Assembly: GCF_004136015.1 (NCBI RefSeq)
Contig: NZ_CP024866.1
Span: 803,461-867,460, forward strand
Source of the DNA: Pseudomonas sp. ACM7
GTDB lineage: Bacteria; Pseudomonadota; Gammaproteobacteria; Pseudomonadales; Pseudomonadaceae
Direction of reading: 5' to 3'
Length of the DNA: 64,000 bases
The position numbers were made by a program, and so were the translations under genes. Under the pieces are notes generated by a model that saw only the letters and a list, made by a program, of their open reading frames with translations, searched no databases and was not told the DNA's origin. Positions 1-10,659 of this stretch are shown here, in pieces (position 1 is the stretch's first letter; each line of letters opens with the position of its first letter).

Positions 1-212
1 CGCTTGAGCCAAAGGCAGAAGCCGTTGCGCTCCCAGTACAACACTTTGACGCGGTTGCGGTGGCGATTTAGAAAGACGAAAAGCACAGGGTCGAACACCG
101 CAACTTTGATGTCCAGTTCGACCAATGCAGCCAGGCCGTCGATGGACTTTCGAAAATCGACAGGCTTTGGGTAGAGGTACACTTTTTCAACGCTGGCATT
201 GGGACGCATCAT
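1..212 (-). CDS. tnpB: IS66 family accessory protein TnpB, partial
   Basis: The reverse strand reads MMRPNASVEKVYLYPKPVDF and continues through RKSIDGLAALVELDIKVAVFD to RVKVLYWERNGFCLWL. This is the conserved N-terminal part of the IS66 Orf2/TnpB protein. TnpB is needed with the DDE transposase TnpC for IS66 transposition, though its biochemical role is unclear. About 70 codons are present and the gene runs off the left edge of the window, so its completeness is unknown. The start is one of two adjacent ATGs at 212 and 209. tnpC would lie further left. The fragment ends beside an Hpt-domain remnant. Confidence 0.88.
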   Translation of the reverse strand, partial: MMRPNASVEKVYLYPKPVDFRKSIDGLAALVELDIKVAVFDPVLFVFLNRHRNRVKVLYWERNGFCLWLK

Positions 213-300
213 GGTGATGGGCTCCTGATGGAAATCGGGAGCACAGCATCAGCCGTCAGCTATCCGCTTGGAATGTGGAGTTCATGGAGCGGATACAAAG
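1..300 (-). mobile_element. End of an IS66-type insertion sequence (boundary approximate)
   Basis: The region holds tnpB plus a short non-coding end. Host-like Hpt coding sequence resumes by about position 309, so the element must end between 213 and roughly 308. No tnpA-sized gene fits upstream of tnpB, so this copy lacks orfA or is a short variant. An 8-bp inverted pair, TATCCGCT (261–268) and AGCGGATA (288–295), sits in the boundary zone. I cannot assign a terminal repeat or target duplication because the other end lies outside the window. Confidence 0.5.
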
Positions 301-533
301 AACCTCAGTCATTTCTCGACGTCGCCCACAAAATCAAGGGCGCCGCCCGAATCGTCCAGGCTTCCCGGGTGATCGACAGCTGCGAGGCTCTGGAAAAGGC
401 ATGCCATGAAGTGTTCCATCACGACGAAGTGGCCGATTGCAGCAAGGCTATAGAGCGCGCCATGCTCGAATTGGAGCAAGCATTGCAGCAACAGATCGGC
501 CAAAACGACAAAAGCAGAATGACAGAGCCTTAA
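228..533 (+). pseudogene. C-terminal Hpt domain remnant of a disrupted sensor kinase
   Basis: From about residue 28 the frame reads SFLDVAHKIKGAARIVQASR, then a second helix (SCEALEKACHE) and a third (ERAMLELEQALQQQI). This is a histidine phosphotransfer helical bundle. The phospho-accepting His is in AHKIKGAA (codon 327–329). Hpt domains of this type close BvgS/EvgS-like hybrid sensor kinases. The first ~27 codons (MEIGSTASAVSY...) look unrelated and probably come from the end of the adjacent IS66 element. I read this as the 3' fragment of a kinase gene cut by that insertion. The nominal ATG at 228 is probably not a true start. A free-standing Hpt protein is a less likely alternative. Confidence 0.7.
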
Positions 534-582
534 CTATGCTTGGACGCTGAGCAGTGCGTTAACCATCATGGAGAGACCTGCA

Positions 583-3531
583 ATGCCCAGCCCACTGCGC
601 CCGGATCAACGTCGGTTGCCCCTGCACGTCCATATCAGCGTGATGTTCACTTTCCTGCTGTTGCTGACTGGCGTGGTGCTGGGCCTTTTCAACTACCAGC
701 AAACCACGCAGATCATTCTTTCCAGCAGTGAAAAGCTCTTCAACCGCATCGAGCAGGACGTCCGTCTCGACCTGCATGCCACTTATGAACCGATTCGCCA
801 TCTGCTGTCCCTGCTGGCGGAATATCCGGCGACCCAGGCAACTGACCTTGAGCAACGCCTGGCGCTACTCAAACCCTTCAGCCAGTCGCTCAAGGACAAC
901 CCCGACCTGGCCTCGTTGTATCTGGGCTACGGCAACGGTGACTTCTTCATGGTTCGGCCCTTGCGAACCCCCGACATGAAAACGCTCCTCAAGGCACCGG
1001 ACACTGCGGCTTATCAGGTGTGGAGCATTGAGCGAACAGGCAACAGCGGTCAGGTCCGTTCCCAATCATTGTTTTTCGATCAGGATCTGGCCCTCATCAG
1101 CCGCCAGGAGAACCCCGACGAAACCTACGATCCACGAACCCGCACCTGGTATGCCAACGCCCGCAGCGACAGCGATCAGATCACCACCGAACCCTACATC
1201 TTTTTCTCCACCCACAATGTCGGCACTACCCTGGCCCGGCGCAGTGGCGAACAGGCTGTCATGGGTGCCGATCTGACCCTGGCGGAACTCTCCGCAACCC
1301 TGGACAAACATGTCGTGACCCCCAATACCGAAATCGTGCTGTTCGATGCCGAAGGGAATGCCATCGCCTATCCCGACAGCAGCAAATTGATCATCGACGA
1401 TCAGACTGCCCGCCTGATCAAAGCCGCTGACCTCAGCCCCAGCCTCGACGCATTGCTCAACAATCCCCCCGAAGGTAACCGCCTGGATGTCGCCGGTCGT
1501 CAATGGATCGTTGCCCGCAGTCGCATGCAGGAAGGCGGCCCCCAGGGACTGCAACTGGCGCTGCTGGTACCGGAAGATGAGTTACTCGTCGATGCCTACC
1601 GCATGCGTTGGCAAGGCGCGCTGATTACTCTGGCCACGCTGTTGCTGTGCCTGCCGCTGGGCTGGCTGACCTCGCGGATACTGGTCAAACCCCTGCGCGC
1701 GCTGGTAAGGGAGGCCGATGCGGTTCGCAGTTTCGACTTCAACTTTCCGGCCTCACGTCGCTCTCCTGTGCTCGAAGTCGACCAACTGAGCGTGTCGATG
1801 ACGCGTATGAAAGACACCCTGGCGAGTTTTTTCCAGATCACCGACAGCCTGAGTGCCGAGACTCGCTTCGCCCCCTTGCTGGAACGGGTGTTGTTTGAAA
1901 CCGTGAAAATCGGCCAGGCCCAGGCCGGTCTGATCTACCTGCGCGAAAGTGATGGCGATCGCATGGAGCCCCATGGGCTGGTCGTCAACGGCACCTCACG
2001 GGCAGTGCCGTCATTTGATCTTCGAGGACACGAACTCCAGGCTCCGCAAAGCCCTGCATGGCTACAACAGCTGTCGAATGCCGACAACATCGTCACCACG
2101 CTTGGCTTCGAACAGGCCGGGGATTTGCAGAAGGTGTTGCATGCGCTGGAGTGTCCCCGCGTTCATCTGATCGGCATTCGGCTGCACAATCGTCATAACG
2201 AAACCGTGGGCCTGCTGATCCTGCTGTTGGCCGATACCGGCAACCTGAGCGATCTGGAAAAACTTCGTCCGGACCGCATCGCATTCCTCCAGGCCGTGTC
2301 CGGCGCGGCCGCCGTGAGTATTGAAAGCCAGCGGCTGCAAGCCAAACAAAAACAACTGCTGGATTCCTTCATTCAACTGCTGGCGGGGGCGATTGACGCC
2401 AAAAGCCCCTATACCGGCGGTCACTGCCAGAGAGTGCCGGCGCTGACCCTGATGCTCGCTCAAGCTGCCGCTGCCAGCCAGGACCCGGCCTTCAGTGGCT
2501 ATCAACCCACCGACGATGAATGGGAAGCGCTGCACATCGCCGCCTGGCTGCACGATTGCGGCAAGGTCACCACTCCGGAATACGTGGTCGATAAAGCCAC
2601 CAAGCTGGAAACCCTCAACGACCGTATTCACGAAATCCGCACCCGCTTCGAAGTGCTCAAGCGCGATGCCTGGATCAGCTATTGGCAAGCCATGGCCCTG
2701 GGCGGTAACGAGCAGCACTTGGCCGGACTGCGCAACGCCACGCTAGCAGGGCTGGACGATGATTTCGCGTTCGTTGCTCGCTGCAACCTGGGTGGCGAGG
2801 CGATGGCCGAGTCCGACCAGCAACGCCTGCGCAGCATCTCCCAACGCACCTGGACCCGAACCCTGGATGACCGGCTGGGCGTTTCCTGGGAAGAGAACCG
2901 GCGTCAGGCGCGGACCCCGGCACCGACACTGCCGGTCAGCGAGCCATTGCTGGGGGACAAACCCGAGCACCTGTTCGAACGGCCCGAAGCCGAACTGATT
3001 CCGGAGGATAATCCGTGGGGGTTCAAGCTCGATGTGCCGCGCTACAAGTACAACCGGGGCGAGCTCTACAACCTGAGCGTTGCCCGAGGCACCCTGACCC
3101 GCGAGGAGCGTTACATCATCAATCACCACATGGTGCAGACGATTCTGATGCTCAGCCACCTGCCCTTCCCCGGCCACCTCACCAACGTCGCGGAGATCGC
3201 CGGCGGCCACCACGAGAAAATGGACGGCACCGGGTATCCCAAACAGTTGAAGCGCGAAGAAATGAGCCTGCCGGCGCGGATGATGGCGATTGCCGATATT
3301 TTCGAAGCGCTGACCGCCGCCGATCGCCCCTACAAGAAAGCCAAGTCCTTGAGCGAAGCGCTGGGCATCATGGCCACGATGTGCCGGGATGCCCACATCG
3401 ATCCTGAGTTGTTCGGGCTGTTCATCAACGCGCAAATCTACTTGCAGTACGCCGATCGATTCCTCGATCCCCAACAGATTGATGCGGTAGATCCGACAAG
3501 CCTGCTGGTCAAGGCAGGCTTGAGGGCATGA
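583..3531 (+). CDS. Membrane-bound Cache–HAMP–GAF HD-GYP phosphodiesterase
   Basis: The 982-residue protein probably hydrolyses cyclic di-GMP. A membrane segment (about residues 20–40) is followed by a periplasmic dCache-like sensor with RTWYANARS. A second membrane segment (about 345–365), HAMP, a GAF-like domain (about 425–585) and the HD-GYP domain follow. The catalytic HD is in WLHDCGK (near residue 656), and HHEKMDGTGYP (near 874) matches the HHExxDGxGYP signature. About 200 residues separate the two motifs, longer than in minimal HD-GYP proteins. ATG 583 is chosen because GGAGAG (570–575) sits 7 nt upstream; an in-frame ATG at 568 lacks a site. The sensed ligand cannot be told. Confidence 0.9.
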   Translation: MPSPLRPDQRRLPLHVHISVMFTFLLLLTGVVLGLFNYQQTTQIILSSSEKLFNRIEQDVRLDLHATYEPIRHLLSLLAEYPATQATDLEQRLALLKPFSQSLKDNPDLASLYLGYGNGDFFMVRPLRTPDMKTLLKAPDTAAYQVWSIERTGNSGQVRSQSLFFDQDLALISRQENPDETYDPRTRTWYANARSDSDQITTEPYIFFSTHNVGTTLARRSGEQAVMGADLTLAELSATLDKHVVTPNTEIVLFDAEGNAIAYPDSSKLIIDDQTARLIKAADLSPSLDALLNNPPEGNRLDVAGRQWIVARSRMQEGGPQGLQLALLVPEDELLVDAYRMRWQGALITLATLLLCLPLGWLTSRILVKPLRALVREADAVRSFDFNFPASRRSPVLEVDQLSVSMTRMKDTLASFFQITDSLSAETRFAPLLERVLFETVKIGQAQAGLIYLRESDGDRMEPHGLVVNGTSRAVPSFDLRGHELQAPQSPAWLQQLSNADNIVTTLGFEQAGDLQKVLHALECPRVHLIGIRLHNRHNETVGLLILLLADTGNLSDLEKLRPDRIAFLQAVSGAAAVSIESQRLQAKQKQLLDSFIQLLAGAIDAKSPYTGGHCQRVPALTLMLAQAAAASQDPAFSGYQPTDDEWEALHIAAWLHDCGKVTTPEYVVDKATKLETLNDRIHEIRTRFEVLKRDAWISYWQAMALGGNEQHLAGLRNATLAGLDDDFAFVARCNLGGEAMAESDQQRLRSISQRTWTRTLDDRLGVSWEENRRQARTPAPTLPVSEPLLGDKPEHLFERPEAELIPEDNPWGFKLDVPRYKYNRGELYNLSVARGTLTREERYIINHHMVQTILMLSHLPFPGHLTNVAEIAGGHHEKMDGTGYPKQLKREEMSLPARMMAIADIFEALTAADRPYKKAKSLSEALGIMATMCRDAHIDPELFGLFINAQIYLQYADRFLDPQQIDAVDPTSLLVKAGLRA

Positions 3532-4014
3532 TCAGCAGTCGGTCAGGCGCAGGAAAATCGCCGCCAACTGCTCGATACCGGCCTGATCTTCAGCGGTAAA
3601 ACGCGCCAGTTTCGGGCTATCGAGGTCCAGTACGCCAATCAATCGTCCCTCCTTGACCAGTGGCACCACCAGTTCGCTGTTCGACGCGCTGTCGCAAGCG
3701 ATGTGTCCGGGGAACGCGTGCACGTCCTCGACCAACTGGGTCTGCAAGGTGGCCGCCGCCGAGCCGCACACGCCCCGGCCAAACGGAATTCGCACGCAGG
3801 CGATCTGCCCTTGAAACGGGCCCAGCACCAGCTCTTCGTTGCGATTGAGGTAGAACCCGGCCCAGTTCAGGTCATCGAGCTGGTTATAGAGGAACGCCGA
3901 GAACTGCGCGGCGTTGGCAATGAAATCCCGCTCGTCCGCCAGCAATGACTCCAATTGCGCCCACAGCATGCCGTAGCCTTCGAGGCCCTGGCCGCTCTTT
4001 TGTAAATCGATCAT
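3532..4014 (-). CDS. msrC: GAF-domain free methionine-R-sulfoxide reductase
   Basis: This 160-residue single GAF-domain protein resembles E. coli YebR (fRMsr), which reduces free L-methionine-R-sulfoxide with thioredoxin. The diagnostic cysteines are visible: IACVRIPFGRGVCGSAA and later HIACDSASNSELVVPL. The ending LDLDSPKLARFTAEDQ is typical of the family. The start at 4014 overlaps the stop of the upstream ATPase gene (ATGA), which indicates translational coupling. The open frame extends upstream without a start supported by homology. It fits a local theme of oxidised-methionine repair with msrB at 8.5 kb. Confidence 0.88.
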   Translation of the reverse strand: MIDLQKSGQGLEGYGMLWAQLESLLADERDFIANAAQFSAFLYNQLDDLNWAGFYLNRNEELVLGPFQGQIACVRIPFGRGVCGSAAATLQTQLVEDVHAFPGHIACDSASNSELVVPLVKEGRLIGVLDLDSPKLARFTAEDQAGIEQLAAIFLRLTDC

Positions 4015-4901
4015 GCCTTGTGCTCCAACAGCTTCAGCCCGACCCAATAGCGGGCAAATTGATACGCACAACGTCCGTTGCGATTGCCCCGGCCCGTAGC
4101 CCAGCGCACCGCGAGGATGTCCAGTTCTTCGTCTCGCTGCCACTTAAGGCCCGCCTTGTCGGCCAGTTGACCGATCCAGTGTTCGACGACGTTGAGGAAG
4201 TGCTCCTGAGTAAACGGATAGAACGACAGCCACAATCCGAAACGGTCCGACAGCGCAATCTTGTCTTCCACCGCCTCGCTGGGATGGAGTTCGCCGTCAA
4301 CGCGTTTCCAGTTTTCGTTATCGCTTTCCTTTTCCGGCACCAAGTGGCGACGGTTGGACGTGGCGTACAGCAAAACGTTATCCGGGGCCTGTTCGAGAGA
4401 GCCGTCGAGCACGCTCTTGAGCACGCGATAGTCACCCTCGCCCGACTCGAACGACAGGTCATCGCAGAACAGCACAAAACGCTGGGGCAGCTTGGCGATC
4501 TGTTCGACCACGCGCGGCAAGTCCGCCAGGTGATCGCGTTCGATCTCGATCAGCCGCAGACCGGCCTTGGCGTGTTCGGCCAGCAAGGCGCGAACCAGCG
4601 ACGATTTACCGGTGCCGCGCGCGCCCCAGAGCAATGCGTGGTTGGCCGGCATGCCATCGAGGAACTGTTGGGTATTTCGCCCCAGTTGCTCCAGTTGCCG
4701 GTCGACACCGATCAGGTCGGACAAACGCATGTCGAGGCTGACTTCCAGCGGCAACAGAAATCCGCTGCGCCCCTCGCGTTGCCAGCGCGCGGCAAGGCAA
4801 TGATTCCAGTCGATAACGTGCCGAGGGGTGGGCAGCAACGGTTCAATACGAGCCAAAACAGCATCGGCACGTTCAAGAAAAGCATTTAATCGGGAATCCA
4901 C
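4011..4901 (-). CDS. DUF815 family AAA-type ATP-binding protein
   Basis: The 296-residue protein has a Walker A motif GARGTGKSS (about residues 93–101) and an acidic Walker-B-like stretch RFVLFCDDLSF. The segment LLYATSNRRHLVP resembles sensor-1. This is the layout of DUF815 (YifB/ClpX-unrelated) ATPases, whose cellular role is not established. It forms an apparent two-gene operon with msrC, overlapping it by 4 bp. The upstream gap contains the divergent start of the hybrid kinase gene. No membrane segment or signal peptide is seen. Confidence 0.85.
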   Translation of the reverse strand: MDSRLNAFLERADAVLARIEPLLPTPRHVIDWNHCLAARWQREGRSGFLLPLEVSLDMRLSDLIGVDRQLEQLGRNTQQFLDGMPANHALLWGARGTGKSSLVRALLAEHAKAGLRLIEIERDHLADLPRVVEQIAKLPQRFVLFCDDLSFESGEGDYRVLKSVLDGSLEQAPDNVLLYATSNRRHLVPEKESDNENWKRVDGELHPSEAVEDKIALSDRFGLWLSFYPFTQEHFLNVVEHWIGQLADKAGLKWQRDEELDILAVRWATGRGNRNGRCAYQFARYWVGLKLLEHKA

Positions 4902-5066
4902 GTCTTCTCCTCGGGCACGTTCACAGTAATGATGGCGATACAGCGACGAAACACAGCTTCGGTGTCCGGTTCATCCCTTTGCACAAGGGCTCGCGAGAAC
5001 ATCGGTATCCATGCATGATCGACTATGCTTGAGCAGCGAAGGGAAACGGAAGTGGTTCAACACCCC

Positions 5067-7406
<2,340 letters not shown>

Positions 7407-7830
7407 TCAAGACCATCGCGCAGATCATTCAGGCGATCCAGATCCACACCGCTGTCGCATAACAGACGGGCCTTGAGCGGCCCGACCTGATCGCGCAAAG
7501 CCTTGCCGGTGGGCGACAGGCTCAAGTGCACTTCACGCTCGTCCCGCGCCGAGCGCTGACGCTGAACCAGTTGCAGTTGCTCAAGACGCTTGAGCAACGG
7601 CGTCAGCGTGCCGGAATCCAGCGCCAAGCGTTCGCCCAACGCCTTGACCGTCGGTTGCTCTGGGGCCGCCTCCTGCCATTCCCACAACACCAGCATCGCC
7701 AGGTATTGCGGGTAGGTCAGGCCGAGCTGATCGAGCATCGGCTTGTAGGCGCGGATCACCGCCCGGGAAGCGGCGTACAGCTTGAAGCACAGTTGACTGT
7801 CAAGCTTCAGGGAATCGACTGACAAGGTGT

Positions 7831-8316
7831 TCATTTGAGCAGGGCTTCGATCTCGCGGGTCAGGTCCTGCGGCTTGGTCGCGGGGGCGAAGCGCTTGACC
7901 AACTGGCCATCCTTGCCAATCAGAAACTTGGTGAAGTTCCACTTGATGCCCTGAGAACCCAGCACACCCGGCGCGCGTTTTTTCAGTTGAACGAACAGCG
8001 GATGGGCGCCAGCGCCATTGACTTCAATCTTTTTGAACAGCGGAAAACTGACGCCGAAGTTCAACTCGCAGAACTCGGAAATCACCCCTTCATTGCCTGG
8101 CTCTTGCTTACCGAACTGATTGCACGGAAAACCCAGCACCACCAGACCTTGATCCTTGTAGGTCTGCCACAACTCTTCAAGGCCTTTGTACTGCGGGGTG
8201 AAGCCGCATTTGCTCGCGGTGTTGACCACCAACACGGCCTTGCCGGCGAAATCCGCCAGGGTCTTTTGCTCACCCTTGATGGTGGTGCAAGGGATGCTCA
8301 GCAGGTTGTCGCTCAT
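7831..8316 (-). CDS. Glutathione peroxidase (Cys type)
   Basis: The 161-residue thioredoxin-fold protein has the family motifs VVNTASKCGFTPQY (peroxidatic Cys in place of selenocysteine), GFPCNQFGKQEPG and KWNFTKFLI, giving the catalytic Cys/Gln/Trp/Asn set. Such bacterial enzymes reduce hydrogen and organic peroxides and usually take electrons from thioredoxin. The start MSDNLLSIP is preferred; an upstream in-frame start adds 11 unconserved residues. It is the first gene of an operon with the OhrR-like regulator, overlapping by 4 bp. Confidence 0.92.
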   Translation of the reverse strand: MSDNLLSIPCTTIKGEQKTLADFAGKAVLVVNTASKCGFTPQYKGLEELWQTYKDQGLVVLGFPCNQFGKQEPGNEGVISEFCELNFGVSFPLFKKIEVNGAGAHPLFVQLKKRAPGVLGSQGIKWNFTKFLIGKDGQLVKRFAPATKPQDLTREIEALLK

Positions 8317-8403
8317 GGTTCGGACTCTAAATGAGGGAAGATGAGACAAACATAGCGAGCAATTGAATTGCGTGCAATTTAATAAATCGATAGTCGATCA
8401 ACC

Positions 8404-8499
8404 GTAGGAGCTGCCGAAGGCTGCGATCTTTTGATCTTGACTCTTCTCTCGATCGCTGAAGATCAAGATCAAAAGATCGCAGCCTTCGGCAGCTCCTAC
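8404..8499. repeat. REPIN, GTAGGAGCTGCCG family
   Basis: Two perfect 37-bp inverted arms, 8404–8440 and 8463–8499, are separated by 22 bp. The arm begins GTAGGAGCTGCCGAAGGCTG. Related copies lie at 15594–15681 and 59791–59880. The element lies between the promoter region of the peroxidase gene and the 3' end of msrB. Transcribed, it would form a very stable hairpin. Confidence 0.93.
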
Positions 8500-8509
8500 A
8501 GGGCTCACA

Positions 8510-8905
8510 TTACGAGCGCGGTACCAGGTCCAGGCACACCGAGTTGATGCAATAACGCAGGCCGGTCGGCGGCGGGCCGTCCGGGAACACGTGCCCCAGG
8601 TGCGCATCGCATTTGGCACAGACCACTTCGGTGCGGATCATGCCGTGGCTGACGTCACGGATCTCGACCATGGCGCTGTCGCCGATCGGTGCGTAGAAAC
8701 TCGGCCAGCCGCAGCCGGAGTCGAATTTGGTTTTGGAGTCGAACAGCGGCTCGTTGCAGCAGATGCAGTGGTAAACACCGTCGACCTTGCTGTCGTTATA
8801 TTTGCCGGAGAACGGCCGTTCGGTGCCTTTGAGGCGGCAAACGTTGTACTGCTCCGGATCGAGCATCGCCCGCCATTCTTCCAGGGTTTTTTCCAACTTT
8901 TCCAT
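8510..8905 (-). CDS. msrB: Peptide-methionine (R)-S-oxide reductase MsrB
   Basis: The 131-residue enzyme reduces methionine-R-sulfoxide in proteins. Its structural zinc site is visible as two CxxC pairs (CICC and CAKC). [20 protein letters not shown] and the catalytic Cys in RYCINSVCL are all intact. Of two tandem ATGs (8908, 8905), 8905 is preferred because GAGG at 8913–8916 gives 7-nt spacing. A terminator-like hairpin lies immediately upstream in its leader. Confidence 0.95.
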   Translation of the reverse strand: MEKLEKTLEEWRAMLDPEQYNVCRLKGTERPFSGKYNDSKVDGVYHCICCNEPLFDSKTKFDSGCGWPSFYAPIGDSAMVEIRDVSHGMIRTEVVCAKCDAHLGHVFPDGPPPTGLRYCINSVCLDLVPRS

Positions 8906-8924
8906 CATCACACCTCAGCAGCTG

Positions 8925-8960
8925 AAAAAGCCCGATCTGTACCTTTTCCACGGATCGGGC
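8925..8960 (-). terminator. Intrinsic-terminator-like hairpin in the msrB leader
   Basis: On the minus strand GCCCGATC (8960–8953) pairs with GATCGGGC (8937–8930) and is followed by five T. The T-run ends only 9 nt before the msrB Shine–Dalgarno sequence. There is no minus-strand gene just upstream that would need a terminator. It may be an attenuator for msrB or the end of a short unannotated transcript. Confidence 0.6.
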
Positions 8961-8991
8961 GGCACGTATGATTGCGCCTCGTCAAACGCCA

Positions 8992-9006
8992 GTCTGGCAG
9001 CCAGAC
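8992..9006. promoter_or_regulatory. Perfect palindrome between msrB and alaA
   Basis: GTCTGGC-A-GCCAGAC is a perfect 7+7 inverted repeat in the divergent msrB/alaA interval. It could be an operator for either gene. No specific regulator is recognised and chance occurrence is possible. Confidence 0.25.
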
Positions 9007-9131
9007 CACGCGCATTCAAACGGATTTATGGATGCTGCCTCTCAAGGCGTCAGGCCTGTGTGAATACGCAGGATTCCCAGTACGGTCGTTCATACGCCGC
9101 CTGGATCGTTCATTTTCGGGAACACATCGCC

Positions 9132-10343
9132 ATGCAGGTCAGCAAATCGAACAAGCTCGCCAACGTCTGCTACGACATTCGCGGCCCAGTGCTCAAGCAC
9201 GCCAAACGCCTGGAAGAGGAAGGCCATCGCATCCTCAAGCTGAACATCGGCAACCCGGCGCCTTTTGGTTTCGAAGCGCCGGATGAAATCCTTCAGGATG
9301 TCATCCGCAACCTGCCGACTGCTCAGGGCTACAGCGATTCCAAAGGTCTGTTCAGCGCCCGCAAGGCCGTGATGCAGTACTACCAGCAAAAGCAGGTAGA
9401 AGGCGTCGGCATTGAAGACATCTATTTGGGCAACGGCGTTTCCGAGCTGATCGTGATGTCGATGCAGGCCCTGCTCAACAACGGCGACGAAGTGCTGGTG
9501 CCGGCCCCGGACTACCCGCTGTGGACCGCCGCGGTGAGCCTGTCGGGCGGCAACCCGGTGCATTACCTGTGCGACGAGCAGGCCAACTGGTGGCCGGATC
9601 TGGCCGACATCAAGGCCAAGATCACCCCGAACACCAAAGCACTGGTGATCATCAACCCGAACAACCCGACCGGCGCGGTGTATTCGAAAGAAGTCCTGTT
9701 GGGCATGCTGGAACTGGCCCGTCAGCACAACCTGGTGGTTTTTTCCGACGAGATCTACGACAAGATTCTGTACGACGATGCCGTGCACATCTGCACGGCT
9801 TCCCTGGCGCCAGACCTGCTGTGCCTGACGTTCAACGGTCTGTCCAAGTCCTATCGCGTGGCGGGTTTCCGTTCCGGCTGGATCGCCATTTCAGGCCCTA
9901 AACACCACGCCCAGAGCTACATCGAAGGCATCGACATGCTGGCCAACATGCGTCTGTGTGCCAACGTGCCGAGCCAACATGCGATCCAGACCGCCCTCGG
10001 CGGCTACCAGAGCATCAATGATCTGGTATTGCCCAACGGACGACTGTTGGAACAGCGCAATCGCACCTGGGAATTGCTCAACGACATTCCCGGCGTGAGC
10101 TGCGTCAAGCCAATGGGCGCGCTGTATGCGTTCCCACGGATCGACCCGAAAGTCTGCCCGATCCATAACGACGAGAAATTCGTGCTCGACCTGCTGCTGT
10201 CGGAGAAGCTGCTGGTGGTTCAAGGCACCGCCTTCAACTGGCCATGGCCGGACCATTTCCGTGTGGTGACCCTGCCGCGCGTGGACGACCTGGACATGGC
10301 CATCGGACGTATCGGCAACTTCCTCAAGTCCTATCGCCAGTAA
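9132..10343 (+). CDS. alaA: Glutamate–pyruvate aminotransferase AlaA-like
   Basis: The 403-residue class I/II PLP aminotransferase closely follows E. coli AlaA (YfbQ), which makes alanine from pyruvate and glutamate. Visible features are LNIGNPAPFGF near the N-terminus, PAPDYPLW, IINPNNPTGAVY and the PLP-lysine motif GLSKSYRVAGFRSGW. The C-terminal FRVVTLPRVDDL is also family-like. The start MQVSKSNKLAN matches the usual family N-terminus; the open frame extends 345 bp further upstream but that part overlaps the divergent msrB leader. A hairpin terminator follows 8 bp after the stop. Confidence 0.92.
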   Translation: MQVSKSNKLANVCYDIRGPVLKHAKRLEEEGHRILKLNIGNPAPFGFEAPDEILQDVIRNLPTAQGYSDSKGLFSARKAVMQYYQQKQVEGVGIEDIYLGNGVSELIVMSMQALLNNGDEVLVPAPDYPLWTAAVSLSGGNPVHYLCDEQANWWPDLADIKAKITPNTKALVIINPNNPTGAVYSKEVLLGMLELARQHNLVVFSDEIYDKILYDDAVHICTASLAPDLLCLTFNGLSKSYRVAGFRSGWIAISGPKHHAQSYIEGIDMLANMRLCANVPSQHAIQTALGGYQSINDLVLPNGRLLEQRNRTWELLNDIPGVSCVKPMGALYAFPRIDPKVCPIHNDEKFVLDLLLSEKLLVVQGTAFNWPWPDHFRVVTLPRVDDLDMAIGRIGNFLKSYRQ

Positions 10344-10351
10344 CCTGCCTG

Positions 10352-10385
10352 TCACCGTGCGACGCTTGCGCAAGTCGCACGGTGA
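10352..10385 (+). terminator. Hairpin terminator after alaA
   Basis: TCACCGTGCGA pairs with TCGCACGGTGA around a loop that can itself fold. The following sequence TTGATTC is only modestly T-rich, so termination may be partial. The rest of the gap to 10585 shows no gene, repeat or other recognised site. Confidence 0.65.
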
Positions 10386-10585
10386 TTGATTCAGCAACAT
10401 TTCTTTGCGCCCTGCCGAACATCGCTTCTTCAATCGCTGACTGATGACTCGTTGCGTTCTCGCGTCTAACAACGGCGGGGCTTACGACGTTAATTGGCTG
10501 ACAAACGCTTCCCGCATCGACGTCGGAAATGCCCTTCAAGCAGCTAGACTGTTGCCGTAGGACACAGTTTGAAATAGTCACCCGG

Positions 10586-10614
10586 TTGAATAGCCCGGGT
10601 CAGCACCTTATATA
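10586..10614 (+). promoter_or_regulatory. Sigma-70-type promoter for htpX
   Basis: TTGAAT (10586–10591) and TATATA (10609–10614) are separated by exactly 17 bp, close to the sigma-70 consensus. The ATG of htpX follows 45 bp downstream. CCCCGC directly after the -10 could be part of an overlapping heat-shock promoter, but no well-placed sigma-32 -35 is seen. Confidence 0.65.
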
Positions 10615-10659
10615 CCCCGCAGTACGCTACATCTTTAGCATGAGGAGATTTCTACAACC

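Noticed and set aside
3945..4889. A 314-codon plus-strand frame across msrC and the DUF815 gene
   Set aside because: The minus-strand genes have clear motifs and a 4-bp coupled overlap; this is a shadow frame.
8787..9131. N-terminal extension of alaA
   Set aside because: It would overlap the divergent msrB coding start and leader; the conserved AlaA N-terminus begins at 9132.
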